A DNA stretch of 64,000 nucleotides, from the NCBI GenBank assembly GCA_001600455.1, contig BCKC01000005.1, positions 1,364,001-1,428,000 on the forward strand, written 5' to 3'. The notes below the pieces were generated by a model. The model had not been told where the DNA came from. It made no database searches and saw only the letters and a list, made by a program, of their open reading frames with translations. Every line of letters starts with the position of its first letter. Within the stretch, counting starts at the first letter, position 1. Made by a program: the position numbers and the translations under genes. This DNA comes from Endocalyx cinctus. Lineage: Eukaryota > Ascomycota > Sordariomycetes > Amphisphaeriales > Apiosporaceae. Positions 42,905 to 54,588 of this stretch are shown one piece after another.

Positions 42905-45757
42905 TTACGAAAACCAACCACCGCCACCTCCTCCCTCTCTACGTCGGTGTTCGTCCATGTGCTCACCGACCTTGTTGACAAGATCTCCCAGGAAGCCGCC
43001 ACCGCCAGATTCTTCTTCTTCACGACGTTCCTCGCGCCTGTACGACGAACTTTCCTGACGGGATTCATAAGAGCTTTCTTGGCGTCTGCCGTATTCGTCG
43101 CCTCCACCGTACTCATCGCGCCTGCTGTATGAGCTCTCCTCTCGTCTTCCGTAACCTCCGTCATCGTCACGTCGGTTCCATCCACTTGATTCCTGATAGC
43201 TGTCTTCGTTGCTCTCATATCGACGCTCAGTGCGCTCTTCATATCCACCACCGTGTCCGCGACGAGTTTCGTTACGCTCTTCGTAGCCATAGCCTCGGCC
43301 AGAGTCATCTTGCTCGTACCGCTGGTAATCGCTTCTCCCACCTCCGCCGGAGTACTAAATTAAAAAGAAAACCCCAGTTAGTTCATACTATTATGGAGAG
43401 GCGTATGGTTGTATTATATCTCACCTGTGTCTCGGAATATTGAGCCTGCCCATATCGATCGTCAGAACGACCATACTCAGTTCGGGATTCTGTGTATCCA
43501 CCGTCATCCCGACGTCGACTCTCATAAGACTCAGTCTCATCTTTCTTGAATGCTCCTCCTAGGAGAGAACCTCCAATAGCACCAATTAATCCACCCGGAC
43601 CCTCGGATTCTTCACGTCCCCCGGATCCGGGAAACTTAACTTGGCCACCAGATTGACCTTCGACAAAGTCAGAGATGCCACCAGTAACGCCCTGGAAGAT
43701 TGCGTCCGCAGCAGCTCCGGCGATGCGATCCTCCATAGAACCGCCCTGAGCAAAGTTCTTGTGCATGCCAAGAGGTTTTCCACATCCGTGACCAGAGTCG
43801 TGGACGCCCTCTCTGTGGTTCTCGCCCTGCTGGACACCTTCGCGAGAGAGTTTTCGGCGGTATTCTTCTTTACCATCCTCCTCAAAACCATTCCACCAAT
43901 CCTCGACGGAGCGGAACATGATCTTTCGTCCCTCGTCTGCGCCGTCTTCACCCATGCGGCGCTGAGCCGGATGGTGGAGGACACCGCTGATAATACGGTT
44001 CAGAAGGCGGTCGACATCAACGCTTTCATCATCCCACGCCTCCATTAGTTGAGGAACAACCCAGGCGACGACCTTGCTAGCAGTCTTGCCGGCAACCTCA
44101 TTGAGAATCTGTAACGAATTAGTAACGGCACTTACGATAAGAAAATGAAGGACGTACATTGGAAAAGTGATCTTTAGATAACATTGAGTGCGTAGGGTCA
44201 GTGCACTCATCATCATTGAAGACGATATGTTGCTCATTTTGGCTGCTCTGAATAATCTCAGATGATCCAGTTCTGAGCTCATTCTTGACCTGTTGAATAA
44301 CGGGAACGATGAAGGGAGCCATAATGGTAAATACCCATTTGGACATTTGCTCCTCGAGCTGTTCAATGATCTTTGGTAGGACTGGAATTTTCTCGATCGC
44401 ATTGCTGATATCCATCATAAGCTGATCGTGAAACTCAATCGCAGGCATTATCTGCTGGAAGATCTGTTGGACGTATCGAGTAAACTCCTCTGGGTCTCGC
44501 GGAGAGATGGATGTGTTCTCCATTTGAGCGTTGTTGGCATTGTCCTGGATTTCATGCATCTTGCCCTTTTTCTCGCCACCCATAATGCCATCCGGAATCT
44601 TGTCAAGAAGGTTCTCTAGGATACTGTTGTCACCTTGAGCATTCTGTTGCAGGGTTCCCTCGAGTTCTTCGATTTCGCTTTGGGTCATCTTGTCGGAAAC
44701 TGTAACGTTTGTTAGTTTCGGCGGATTCGTAAAACTTGCCCGTTATTCTTACCTTCTCCAGCAACGGAATGGAGGAAATCTACGCCACCAAAAGTTCCGG
44801 TAATGCAAGGCCATACCTCATGTCGGGCGCCTGGAATTTGCATCATGGTTCGACTGCCGACGTGGGGGAAAACATCGCGCTCGCCAAGTTCAATCAGCGC
44901 CAGCTCGGTGTAGTTACTGTGAGCCAGGAAATCTAAGGGGTTTGGATAGTTAGCTACAGGTGGAACAGTAAGAAGAGAGAGTTATATAATCTTACCTTCA
45001 AGACAGTGAAGACCAGTGCCGAGCAATCTCAGGGCTTCGTGAAGTTCAGCTTTATCGTTGCTCTGTTGGTAGCTCCGGGCCAACTCGATACTGCGTCCAA
45101 AGAGACGTCTAACGTGTAAAGCCGAGGTCATAATATTGACGCCCTCATTGGCAATGTAGTTCTTCAAACCCGTCTCTTCATCAATGGCAAGCTCGACACG
45201 CTCGTCAATCGGACCTCGAAGTCTCCGATCGTACTGGCGAGCATCTTCGTTATCGGCATAATTCTTTGGGTTGTCGATATGGTCTTCGGGTCGATAGCAA
45301 CCAAGACGGTCAGCCGTAACCTCGAACTCTCGAGAACCGTATCCGAAGGTCAAGAACCCGAGTACGCAGAGGAGAAGGCGAATAGCTTCGGCCGAGACAG
45401 ATTTGACGGTACCAACATCGATTGCTTGAGAGTAATCACGAAGCCAGTTACCAAAGTAAACGCGAGAGACCATAAGCTTATCAAATTTCTTGTTGGCTAC
45501 AGCGCGGGCCATCATAATAGTGAGTAGGGTATCTTCGATATCGCCATGGCGCCCTGTATTAAACAGAAACAATTAGTGTTTTTTTTTTTTTAATTAAAAT
45601 TTATCCAAGCCCATTGTCTCTCAAACCACATACAGTTTTGTCCCTCGACCTTTGAGATACCAGCGATGTTTCCAGCTCCGAAGGCCAAGGCTGGACGTGC
45701 GAACGCGACTAAAAATACCAGCCCTAAGAGGGCGGGGTAAGGCTTGAAGGAGATCAT
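42905..45757 (-). CDS. het-c: HET-C family heterokaryon incompatibility protein
   Basis: Six exons, 45634-45757, 44996-45553, 44753-44932, 44158-44699, 43425-44108 and 42905-43354, give 845 residues, close to Neurospora HET-C. A signal peptide (MISFKPYPALLGLVFLVAFARPALA) is followed by FGAGNIAGISKVEGQNWRHGDIEDTLL, the family signature, then VYFGNWLRDYSQAIDVG and HCLEDFLAHSNYTELALIELG. The C terminus after WWNGFEEDGKEEYR is glycine-, Arg- and Tyr-rich, ending GGGGGWFS, also typical. In Neurospora, differing het-c alleles together with pin-c trigger cell death after hyphal fusion; many fungi carry het-c without such a role. No NLR-like or HET-domain neighbour is in the window. The gene is intact. 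Confidence 0.95.
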
Positions 45758-48700
45758 GATGTCCTTTTTCTTTTTATCTTGAATGCCTTGAGTTTAGTAT
45801 AAAAATTTCAAATTTTAGAATACTTTATGCGCGAATGAATGTAAGCTTAGAAAATGAAGTTTAAAGAGAAAGAACAGATAATAGGTTTCGTATGTAGAAA
45901 AAAAAAGCTGACCCAGATAGGTAGAAAAAAAAGGGTGACGTGATGTTTTATTAAAGGGACAACAAGTTTTTTTTTTTTTTTGAAAGGAAAAAATTAATAT
46001 GTGACAGGAGGGGGAGGGGCAGCAACCGCAGATAGATCTGACCAGGGGGAGCTCACCAATGATTTTTTACATGTGCGCACGATTCAGCTCCTCTTAACTG
46101 TGTGCTACAAGATTGTCTGTTTGAGGGGCAGAGGGGTTGTAATTCAAGGGCAAGATTTACTTCGAAGTTTCACCTCGAAATGGATTTGCCAAGAGCTCTA
46201 TTCCCCAGACCAGCTGAAACTTGATTGTACGAATAAACAAAATACGTCGAAACGTAAGTATTGAATACCTCGGATTCACTGGATATTGCCATTTCTATTA
46301 TCGTACTGTTTACAGAAACCTGTCGGCAGTGGGGGGTTGAGGGGTGACGTTATGGGCTGCAAGGTTCAGAAGCCAGCGTCTTGGCATTTTATGCCAATAC
46401 CTCTAGACTTTCTCTTTTCATTATTTTCTATGTCTTGAGATCTTCACGACCCGGAATTCGGAAGCGTAGTGGTTTACCGTCGAGTTTATACGATACATGA
46501 TCGGTTCAACCTGATAATGTTGATAAAATTGAGGATTATAAAGTGAAGTTATGGAGTGTAAGTTGAAGTGGGATGGATGTTGCCAAGGTTTAGATCGGTA
46601 GTTGGCTAATGGGTTAGATACATTTCGACATGGCCGGATCGGATGAACTAAATCGCGTTATCATTGTCTGCCAGCCTAAATATGTTTTCTAGTGTATGTT
46701 GAATGGAGGGGCGTAACTGAAACTGTGGACCACAACGTCACGAAATATTTCTTACTATTACTCCGTAGTATACACTGCCCTAACTTCATCTATTTATTAT
46801 ATATTGACATATGATGATGTATATACGCTGCTGTTATCATTCGATGGCCGAATTAGGTAGCTAGTAAGGGTGACCTGATTTGAGTGATTGATCAGTTTAT
46901 GGTCTCAATGCTTGTTTTTTGTTTGTTTCTTGAATCCATCCTACAACAGCTCTTCTTTTGAAGATCAGTTTGGAACGCCTGGAGAATACCGCACGCGAAC
47001 CTCATGATGTAAATATCTGCCTAGTATCTGTGTGTTTTAGTATGGTAAGTTGAGTAGGTGTCATAGGTAGGATGCTTTTTCCATCTCTATCATAAATATC
47101 GAATACCGCATTGAGAGACCCTATGGACTGATTTGCTTATTGGCCTTTCGTTAGGAATTGTAATGTTTATGCGCAGTACGAGGAAGACGCGTTTCAGATC
47201 GTATACAGGGGTCCAAGCGCTAAATGCCGGATGTAGTATATACTACTTGGCAGTCTGGGTAGTGTAGTATTAAGCAGCTACACTGCTAGGTTCGTTGGTT
47301 GGGTAAACTTGCCCACTACCTTGTACGGAGTAGGAATATATTTATTATGGCTATTTAACAGCTACGACATAACGTAGTGATTGTATGTCGACGAATATGG
47401 CCGCCGCAGTTTTCATGTCCAAACAAGGAGAATACGAGATAGTAGATAGATATTAACTGCATCGTGTTTTATCTTCATGTAGCGAACCGTGGCTCATTCT
47501 ATATAAGATGAGAGTACACGCTTCTATCGTATCAATATGGATATGGGTATGGATATGCGAGTTCTACGATGCCGCATCATCGTGGAGAGCAGTATATATC
47601 AACGTGGCAGATAGGGAGTATCATAGTCATAACATGCCGACCTCGATCGAATGTTAATATAAAAAAGGAGGATGCAGCTTGCAATGCATCGAAACATACA
47701 TGCACAAATTTCGGTTGCGGCACCGTACCTACGTCCCGCCAAGGGCTTTCGTTGCACGCAAATATAAGCCACTATGTAAAAGAGTAATAGCAAATAAACA
47801 AAAGAGATGAAGATCTAAACATTCAACATTATTTTATTCCGACGTAAATGGCTACTTGTAGTCTTCCATTCGATATTAGACTTGGCTTATTCAGAGGTTG
47901 AACCTAGGTTCAAATAAACTTGTTGAATCAAGTAACTCCAAGGTTCTAGAGATATGGAATTATTGTCTAGGGGAGGTGAGCTCTTAGGTGTTTGTTGCTG
48001 AATAGTAGAGTGCAAACAAACTTGGGAGTGCTCAAATGAAAGGTAGTTTTTGATCAAAGGTTGCCGTAATGTTACGCGTGACGGGATGTGTAGGTGACGA
48101 TGAGAATTAAGAGGATTTTAAGGAAGAACCCTGATGTAATTTGAGAAGTTGGACTTAAGGAACGTCCAAGTAACACTCCTCTTGTTTGGCACTTACTGGA
48201 GGGGATGTACTTATTATGTTGAGGATGTCGAAGTTAGGAAGATTCCAGGGCGTTGATGGGCATCGTGTTTTGTCTAGGTGCCAATCCTCAAATACAAATC
48301 AATACCTAGTATCGGTAAAGAATAAGGGTCAATTTTGACATCCTATGCAATTCAAGATAGTGGAATAAATATCAAGATAGCAAGCAGTATGGTGGTATTT
48401 TAGGCTAGTATTTATGGTAGGACAGCGGTGACCTAATAATTTCTTCAGAGGGCACCTATTTAACAACCAAGAGAATATGTATGTATCTATGCTAGATTGG
48501 CTGGTGATCTTAAGGAAGAGATGAAGATTGGTTAGGTATTATCAATGCTCGAGTACCTAGGTAGGTAGCTTGAAGGAAAAGGGAGGAAGCGGTAGAATAT
48601 TAGTGGATGAGAACTACCTACAGCTTCAAAAGCTTTCCAACGAAACAGGAGCCTGGCAGCGCCTGGATAAGCTGTCAGATAAATGAATTGGTAGTCAGTC

Positions 48701-49940
48701 CCGAACGAATGATTAGGTTAGAAGAGATTGGGAGGGAATAATTTGGTGCAGTGAGCTAAGACGGACCAAATTTAGATAAAAGAGAAAAAGAAATCGAGTT
48801 TGGAGTGGGATGGTATCTTAATGGATGAACCTAGAGAAAGGATAGGAATATAGCATTGGTAGTATGGGAGAAGGGTGAACGCTGGGCGAATGAATGCTAA
48901 AGTGTAGTGGACAAGAGACCTGAGAAAAAAAAAGTTCGGGGGATTGGTTTGACCCTGAAAATTCCAGGCGATCACGTAGGGGCATTTATCGGCAAATACC
49001 GTTGTTGATTTTTATTATTATTATGATTTTTCCCCCTCTACTCCCTCTGGCTTCCCACGGCCGTTAGGCGCTGTACGGGAACACTGGACCTTGATATGAT
49101 AGGCGATACCTGCACATTCGGAACCACTACCCTATTCTGATCCAATCAATGAATAGATAGCCCTGGAGAGGTGCAACCATCCATTAATAACACTTACAAC
49201 ACCAAAACTTCCTGTACTTCCTTAGTACATATAGGTCATACTCATCGTAAACAATAGGGCCTTTTCTACCGGTCATTCATTAGAATGAGTAAAGATTCAG
49301 GCCTCGTTTTAAACCCCAATATAGGTTCACGTACAACATTTCAAAACACAAGATACGAGAGAATCGTGGTTCAATTTAAATTGAATATTCATTATCGCAT
49401 AATTGTAAATATGTATAAGTATAATGACTCGAAAGTATTTCGAAGTTGATAGAGAAGAACATGTCGAAAGGTGAGTATCGAAAGAGAGGTTAAGTAACTT
49501 GGAGGTAGAATAGTATCTGCTAAGACTGCTAGGTAAATTAATTTGGCTTACTGCGTTATACGTGCTGTGTTGATTTTAGGACCTCTTTAGCATAGTACGT
49601 ATAGATCAAGATCAAGTTGGAGTTCCGCTGGGGCAGGCAATCAGGCAGTTTTTTATCCGGATATAGCTAAAATCAGCAAGCAGAATACTGTACGTAAATT
49701 ATTAGTGGCCCAGTGGTTAGAGTGATTCAATTGAGAGAGAGAGGGATGGTGATTGCAGCTTTGTACAAGTACACAGCCTATCTCCCCTCTTAAGAGTGGA
49801 GAGGGAGAGGGAGAGGGAAAAAAAAAAAAAGGCTTGGTTACACTGTGACTTATTATGAGACTCGGCAGCTTCGGTCTCCAACATCCCCCTCCCCCTACAA
49901 GAATTGATTGATAAGAATCTGTCGTTTGCTCATATAGACA

Positions 49941-49972
<32 letters not shown>

Positions 49973-50954
49973 TTTAATGATAAGGAAACATGATGGGAAA
50001 TGAGCTTGAGTTGAGAGGGAAAGGTCAGAAAATATATCTCTTATGCATTTATTCATATATGTATATATATATATATCTAGGTACCTAGGTATATTATATA
50101 TATTGAAAAGTGTACGGAGTAGTCTGTCTATCTTGATATTTTACGCGTTACGAAGATTATTGATTCAGTGTGTTGATTGTTACCTATAATGCAGTACTAA
50201 GTAAGTACTAACTCTAGGTACCTACACTATATTCGAGGTGAGAAAAAGGAAAAGAGAGCGAGGGACAGAGGGAGAGGAAAATGATGTGTTGGGTGCGGAG
50301 GATGCCTGATTGTTTTCCATTTTTTTTTTAGAAGGGTTTAGTAGGTACTTATGTACCCATACAAATTAGTGTCATGTAGTAATAGAAACTGCCAATAACA
50401 ACTATTGAATAAAAAAATCAGTGGTTACCCCACTTTTATATATTTCTATTTTTTTCCCTTATTTTTTTTTTAGTACTTAAGTACCCTAAACACTGATCTT
50501 GCACAATCAGCAGATCAGTAAGCTTGGGCAGTTACCCGTATTTAGAGCTAAGCTCCCCCTCACTTCAGCGCGTACCCCCCAAACTTCCTTTTATTCTTTT
50601 CTTTCAGACAATTGATTCACCTCTGTCACCCACCACTATTATTCCCTATCACTCACTGTCAAAATTCATCACTTCAACTGAACATCACCTAGCCTAATAG
50701 GTAATATAATACAACCGTTAAAAAAGAACCTGCAGGTGAGTTAATTGAACCTTTTATTTTTTACCACAGTATTTTTAAAAGAGACAAATCAATCAATCAA
50801 TCAGTCATCACGATTACAGTACAACCCTACAGCATAGCGCGCCACAAACAGGAATTTGACGCGATGCACCCTAAAAAGCTCTCAATTACGACAACTAAAA
50901 TTACATATATAACCCCTACTGACCACCCCCAAAGCTCAGAATCATTCAGTGAAT
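45758..50954. other. 5.2 kb gene-free AT-rich region
   Basis: No exon or RNA gene was found. Seen are TACTCCGTA/TACGGAGTA copies (46759-46767, 47324-47332, 50113-50121), a GGATATGGGTATGGATAT patch (47535-47560), a perfect palindrome TTGAACCTAGGTTCAA near 47898-47913, a (TTA)n run (49948-49974), and TA-rich sequence with CTAGGTACCTAGGTA (50078-50092). Confidence 0.55.
49948..49974. repeat. (TTA)n microsatellite
   Basis: About nine consecutive TTA units. Confidence 0.85.
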
Positions 50955-52302
50955 ATGCCCCGTCCTCGTAAGGCAGACGCCAACAAGCAGCCTGCGCCTG
51001 TTGTTCCCGCCCCGGCACCGGTCATGGCTCCTATGCCCATGCAGCCTCAGCAGATGGCCCCTCAGCAATTCCAGATGCCTCAGGGCATGGCTCAACCACC
51101 TATGCAAATGGCACCTCCCGTCCCTGCGCCTCCCAAGACCATCGGCGTCGAGGAGTTTGTTAAGGTCCGCGACAGCGTAAGTTTACCCAATATACAAACG
51201 TACACTATATATGTACCTATAATATACACATTCAATTCATCACTATACCAACTACAACTTATTTATCCCGACCTTAATTTACTCGCATCCTTAAAAACCT
51301 TATGTATATTATAAGCGAATACGTTACCGTGTCGCATATTATAATACTCTCGCCTTTCTCTCTTCATATCTCAATCGAGTAAAATTACCGGAACAGGCAG
51401 TCACTAACTTTTAATAATAATAGATTCATCAACAACTGATTCATCTCACTCAGTTGATGAAGAGTGTATCTGACAACTTTGCTCGTCACACCAGCCTTTT
51501 ACTTGGTGAAAATGCTCCCATGGATAACGGTTCCGGTGCTCACATGCAGGCTCTTATGGCGAACCTGGATGGCATCGGTGGCGGATTGGGTAACTTGATG
51601 ATGCCAAGTGACGAGAAGAAGGAACGCAAGAAGCGTACTCACGACCCCAACGCGCCTAAAAGACCCCTCACTCCTTATTTTCTCTACATGCAAACTGCTC
51701 GTCCGATCATTGCCAATGATCTCGGCCCGGATGCCCCAAAGGGCGCTGTACAGGAGGAAGGTCAGCGCCGTTGGAGCTCTATGACGCCCCACGAGAAAAC
51801 TGTAAGTTCTGACTACTCCGGAAAAGGAATCTTTTATTTTTTTCATGCTTTCTAACCGGACAATCAGGCATGGAACAACGCGTACCAGTTTAACCTGCGT
51901 CTATACCACGCTCGTGTCCACTCGTACAAGCAAGCCGGTAACCCTACCGCGCGAGACATGACCGACCCGGAGGCCCTTGCGTATGCTGATGCCAATAACA
52001 TTGCCCAGCCCAATCTCACCGAGGAAGGAATGGGACCGGACGACCAAGACGCTATTGCGGAGCAGCTCCAGATGGTAGCCCCTCCCATGCCCGCATCTCT
52101 TGCCACGGATGATTCGCGAACCCCGAAGGGAAAGGGTAACCGCAAGCGGAAGAGCACCGCCGCCGAAGACGAGGCAGACTCGAGCGCCATTAAGAGTGCG
52201 ACGCCAGCCAGCCCCGACAAGAAGCGCAAGCGAGCTTCCAAGGCAGCCGATATGGCGACAGAGGAACCTAAGAAGTCCGGTCGCAAGAAGAAGAGCACCT
52301 AA
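50955..52302 (+). CDS. HMG-box DNA-binding protein
   Basis: Exons 50955-51176, 51454-51801 and 51868-52302 join to 334 residues; the ATG at 50955 is the first in frame after the leader. The N terminus is rich in Pro, Met and Gln. DPNAPKRPLTPYFLYMQTARPIIANDLGPDAPKGAVQEEGQRRWSSMTPHEKT continues across an intron into AWNNAYQFNLRLYHARVHSYK, a complete HMG box. The C terminus is a series of basic clusters (GKGNRKRKST, DKKRKRASKA, KKSGRKKKST) that should serve as nuclear localisation and DNA contact. It is likely a chromatin architectural protein or regulator; the first intron is 277 bp and might hide a small exon. Confidence 0.88.
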
Positions 52303-54588
52303 GAAGACTCTATTCACGCCTATTAGTAAAAGGCCTTTTTTTCGTCTCCTTACGTCTCTTCGGTTCGGCTCTTGGGCGGTTGTTTTTTTCTTTCTGTTTT
52401 TCTTCGAATGTCAATAATGTTTGCGGCTACATACCTTGTTGAGAGAGATACCACACGCGTTTACGATTCTTCATTGCTTGCTTATCCGTGTTGCTCTCTT
52501 TTTTTTTCTTATTCTTTCCCTTCGAAGTCACGTCGTCCTGCTCCGTAAGGATGGTGACCCAATCGACTCGAGCAGCAGAGAAGGCAGCAAATTCTTTCAA
52601 CTTGCCCCTTGCGCGGCGGTCGTAGTATACAACCCTCCGGGAACAAGGTCGGTTCTCGCTCAAAAGGGAACACACTTAGTTCTGTATAGGATTCATATCT
52701 ATCTATCGATCGTATGGATACGAATGCCCGCCCAATCGCCGCTGCTCCGGCGGCAAAGTCAAGGAAACTCAACAAGAGCAAAAAGGTTTATAATGGGAAT
52801 GACAAGGCGTGGATGTTACCCCTCGAGGGAAAAGAAGGCGTGGTAAGGATGGAAAAAAAGGATGGGTTTATTTATTTTTTTTCCTCTTATAAGGGATTAT
52901 GGTGTGCTTTGCCCTCCGCATTTGTATTTAAAAAGAGAAACGAGGTGTTTTAAGCCTTATGATAAATGACCTTTTCACATAAACTGTACTTCGTACTTGC
53001 TTTGGATATGAAAATGTGAAGTGATTTCTTGATAATAAGGTGCCATAAGAGGCTGCTCTCAATGTTTTGTCCGCCGCGTCAGATCACGAGTAGGCGCGAA
53101 TGTTGTAAGATTTTGACTGGAATATATTTCTGTTGTTTGGTGTAGATGCTTCAAATAAGTCAAAATAATTAAGATCATAAATGTAGAAATGAATAAATAG
53201 TCTGGGGTTTGCTATCAAGCACCTATTTTCAAGAGTAGAATAGGTATGGGAGAGGGTAGTAAGAGGCTCAGAGGGGTATCTTACTCTTCTAGGTTAGGGA
53301 AGTGGTAAATAAGGAGATCATTGACTGGTAACATGAAATGCGTAGCCTACTAAATATCCAGGTATGCCACTGACCTTAAGCTAGTACAATAGCCCTGGAG
53401 GTACTAAGTAAACAACCCAGGCAGGTAGGTATTGGCGATAATATAGTAGTGACTAATAAGCAGAAGCATACTAAGCTTGAGTAGGTATTTAGTGACTAAA
53501 AGGTGGTGCTGAACAAAGGATTAACATGGCTTATAGAAGTAGAAAAAGGTTATAAAGAGCTTCTGGTGAATATTTGACATGCTAGGATATAAGACCGTTG
53601 CTTGACTTGGTGAGATGCCTAAAGCTTCTCTTACTACCTAATATCTAAGGGTATTCAGTGCTTGTCTGCTTAGATACCGCAGTAGGTGCTAGTATTTAAG
53701 GATGACCCAAAGAACCAAGCATCATGCTCAGTACTTACATAGAGGATATAGAGTTTACCTTACCCAGTACCAGCAGCCTATATATATGCCTAAACTATTC
53801 CAGTTGCGTTGTGTCTAGCACCTACTTTTACAAGAAATATATTCTACCTTCTTGGTGAAAGAAAAGCCCTTCTGTTTTTCATAAGAGGTTACCATCATGG
53901 TGGGAAGCAGCCAATCAACTTACATGGTTTTGACCTCTACTTAGACAACATATGGATGGTATCAATAACACCACATCAACATATTGATATCTGTTTACCA
54001 GAAGCTTTTTCCTTTCAGAGTACTGGGATATTTTTTTCTAGGGAAGGGACTCATTACTACTCATTGTTACTTGACCCAATAAGCAGGTAACTCCTAAATT
54101 TTATTACCTATGTACTTAGGTATGTTCCGTTATACTCGTTCCATTATACTCACTCTCAGCAGAGTTACTAATTAGAGCATCGGTGTACCTGACCTAGGCC
54201 CTTGAGGACTGTCTATTAGGTGAGGTTCAATCAGCACCTTGGGAGTGGGTTTCAGGTCCCTTAGCAATCACCTATCCTACCCCAACCGGACTCACTGAAC
54301 TACCCAAGTAAGATAAAAAAGCAAAAGGGTCCCTAATACAAGCTTTCAAGCCTAATTATCCTAGCAGGCAGGTATTTAAGTAGACAATAAATACTAACCT
54401 AGATTATTAGCCTCCCTCCCTACCAGCCCTACATGCACATTAAAAAAACATATTCCCCAGATTAACCCCATCCCCCATCCCCCATCCCCCATTCCCCATT
54501 CCCCTCTCTCCCCTCCCCCCCTCCTCTAACTAACTTATCCGCTATAACAAGAAAAAAAAAAAAAAACCCCTCCCAATCCCGTATCCTC
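52303..54588. other. 2.3 kb spacer, 3' side of HMG and urease genes
   Basis: The frame 52421-52846 lies in the likely 3' UTR and looks random. AGGTAGGTA and CTTAAG/CCTAGG-type words are frequent from 53200 to 54400. A C-rich block is at 54466-54530, next to the urease stop. No gene is called. Confidence 0.5.
54466..54530. repeat. CCCCCAT tandem repeat, possible G-quadruplex on the - strand
   Basis: CCCCCAT and CCCCATT units repeat about six times and pass into C/T-rich sequence. The complementary strand has at least five G4-5 runs separated by AT or AAT. It lies 60-120 bp after the urease stop, within the likely 3' UTR of the transcript, which would itself carry the G runs. Confidence 0.75.

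Noticed and set aside
43586..44048. Frames on both strands inside het-c
   Set aside because: They are out-of-frame readings of its fifth exon.
49700..49740. tRNA-like start GTGGCCCAGTGGTTAGAG
   Set aside because: It resembles an A box, but no B box or cloverleaf follows in the next 90 bases.
52421..52846. 141-codon frame after the HMG gene
   Set aside because: It sits in the expected 3' UTR, shows no domain, and its sequence is low in coding character.
53809..54090. 93-codon frame that might come from a retroelement
   Set aside because: I could not match it to reverse transcriptase, integrase or other element motifs.
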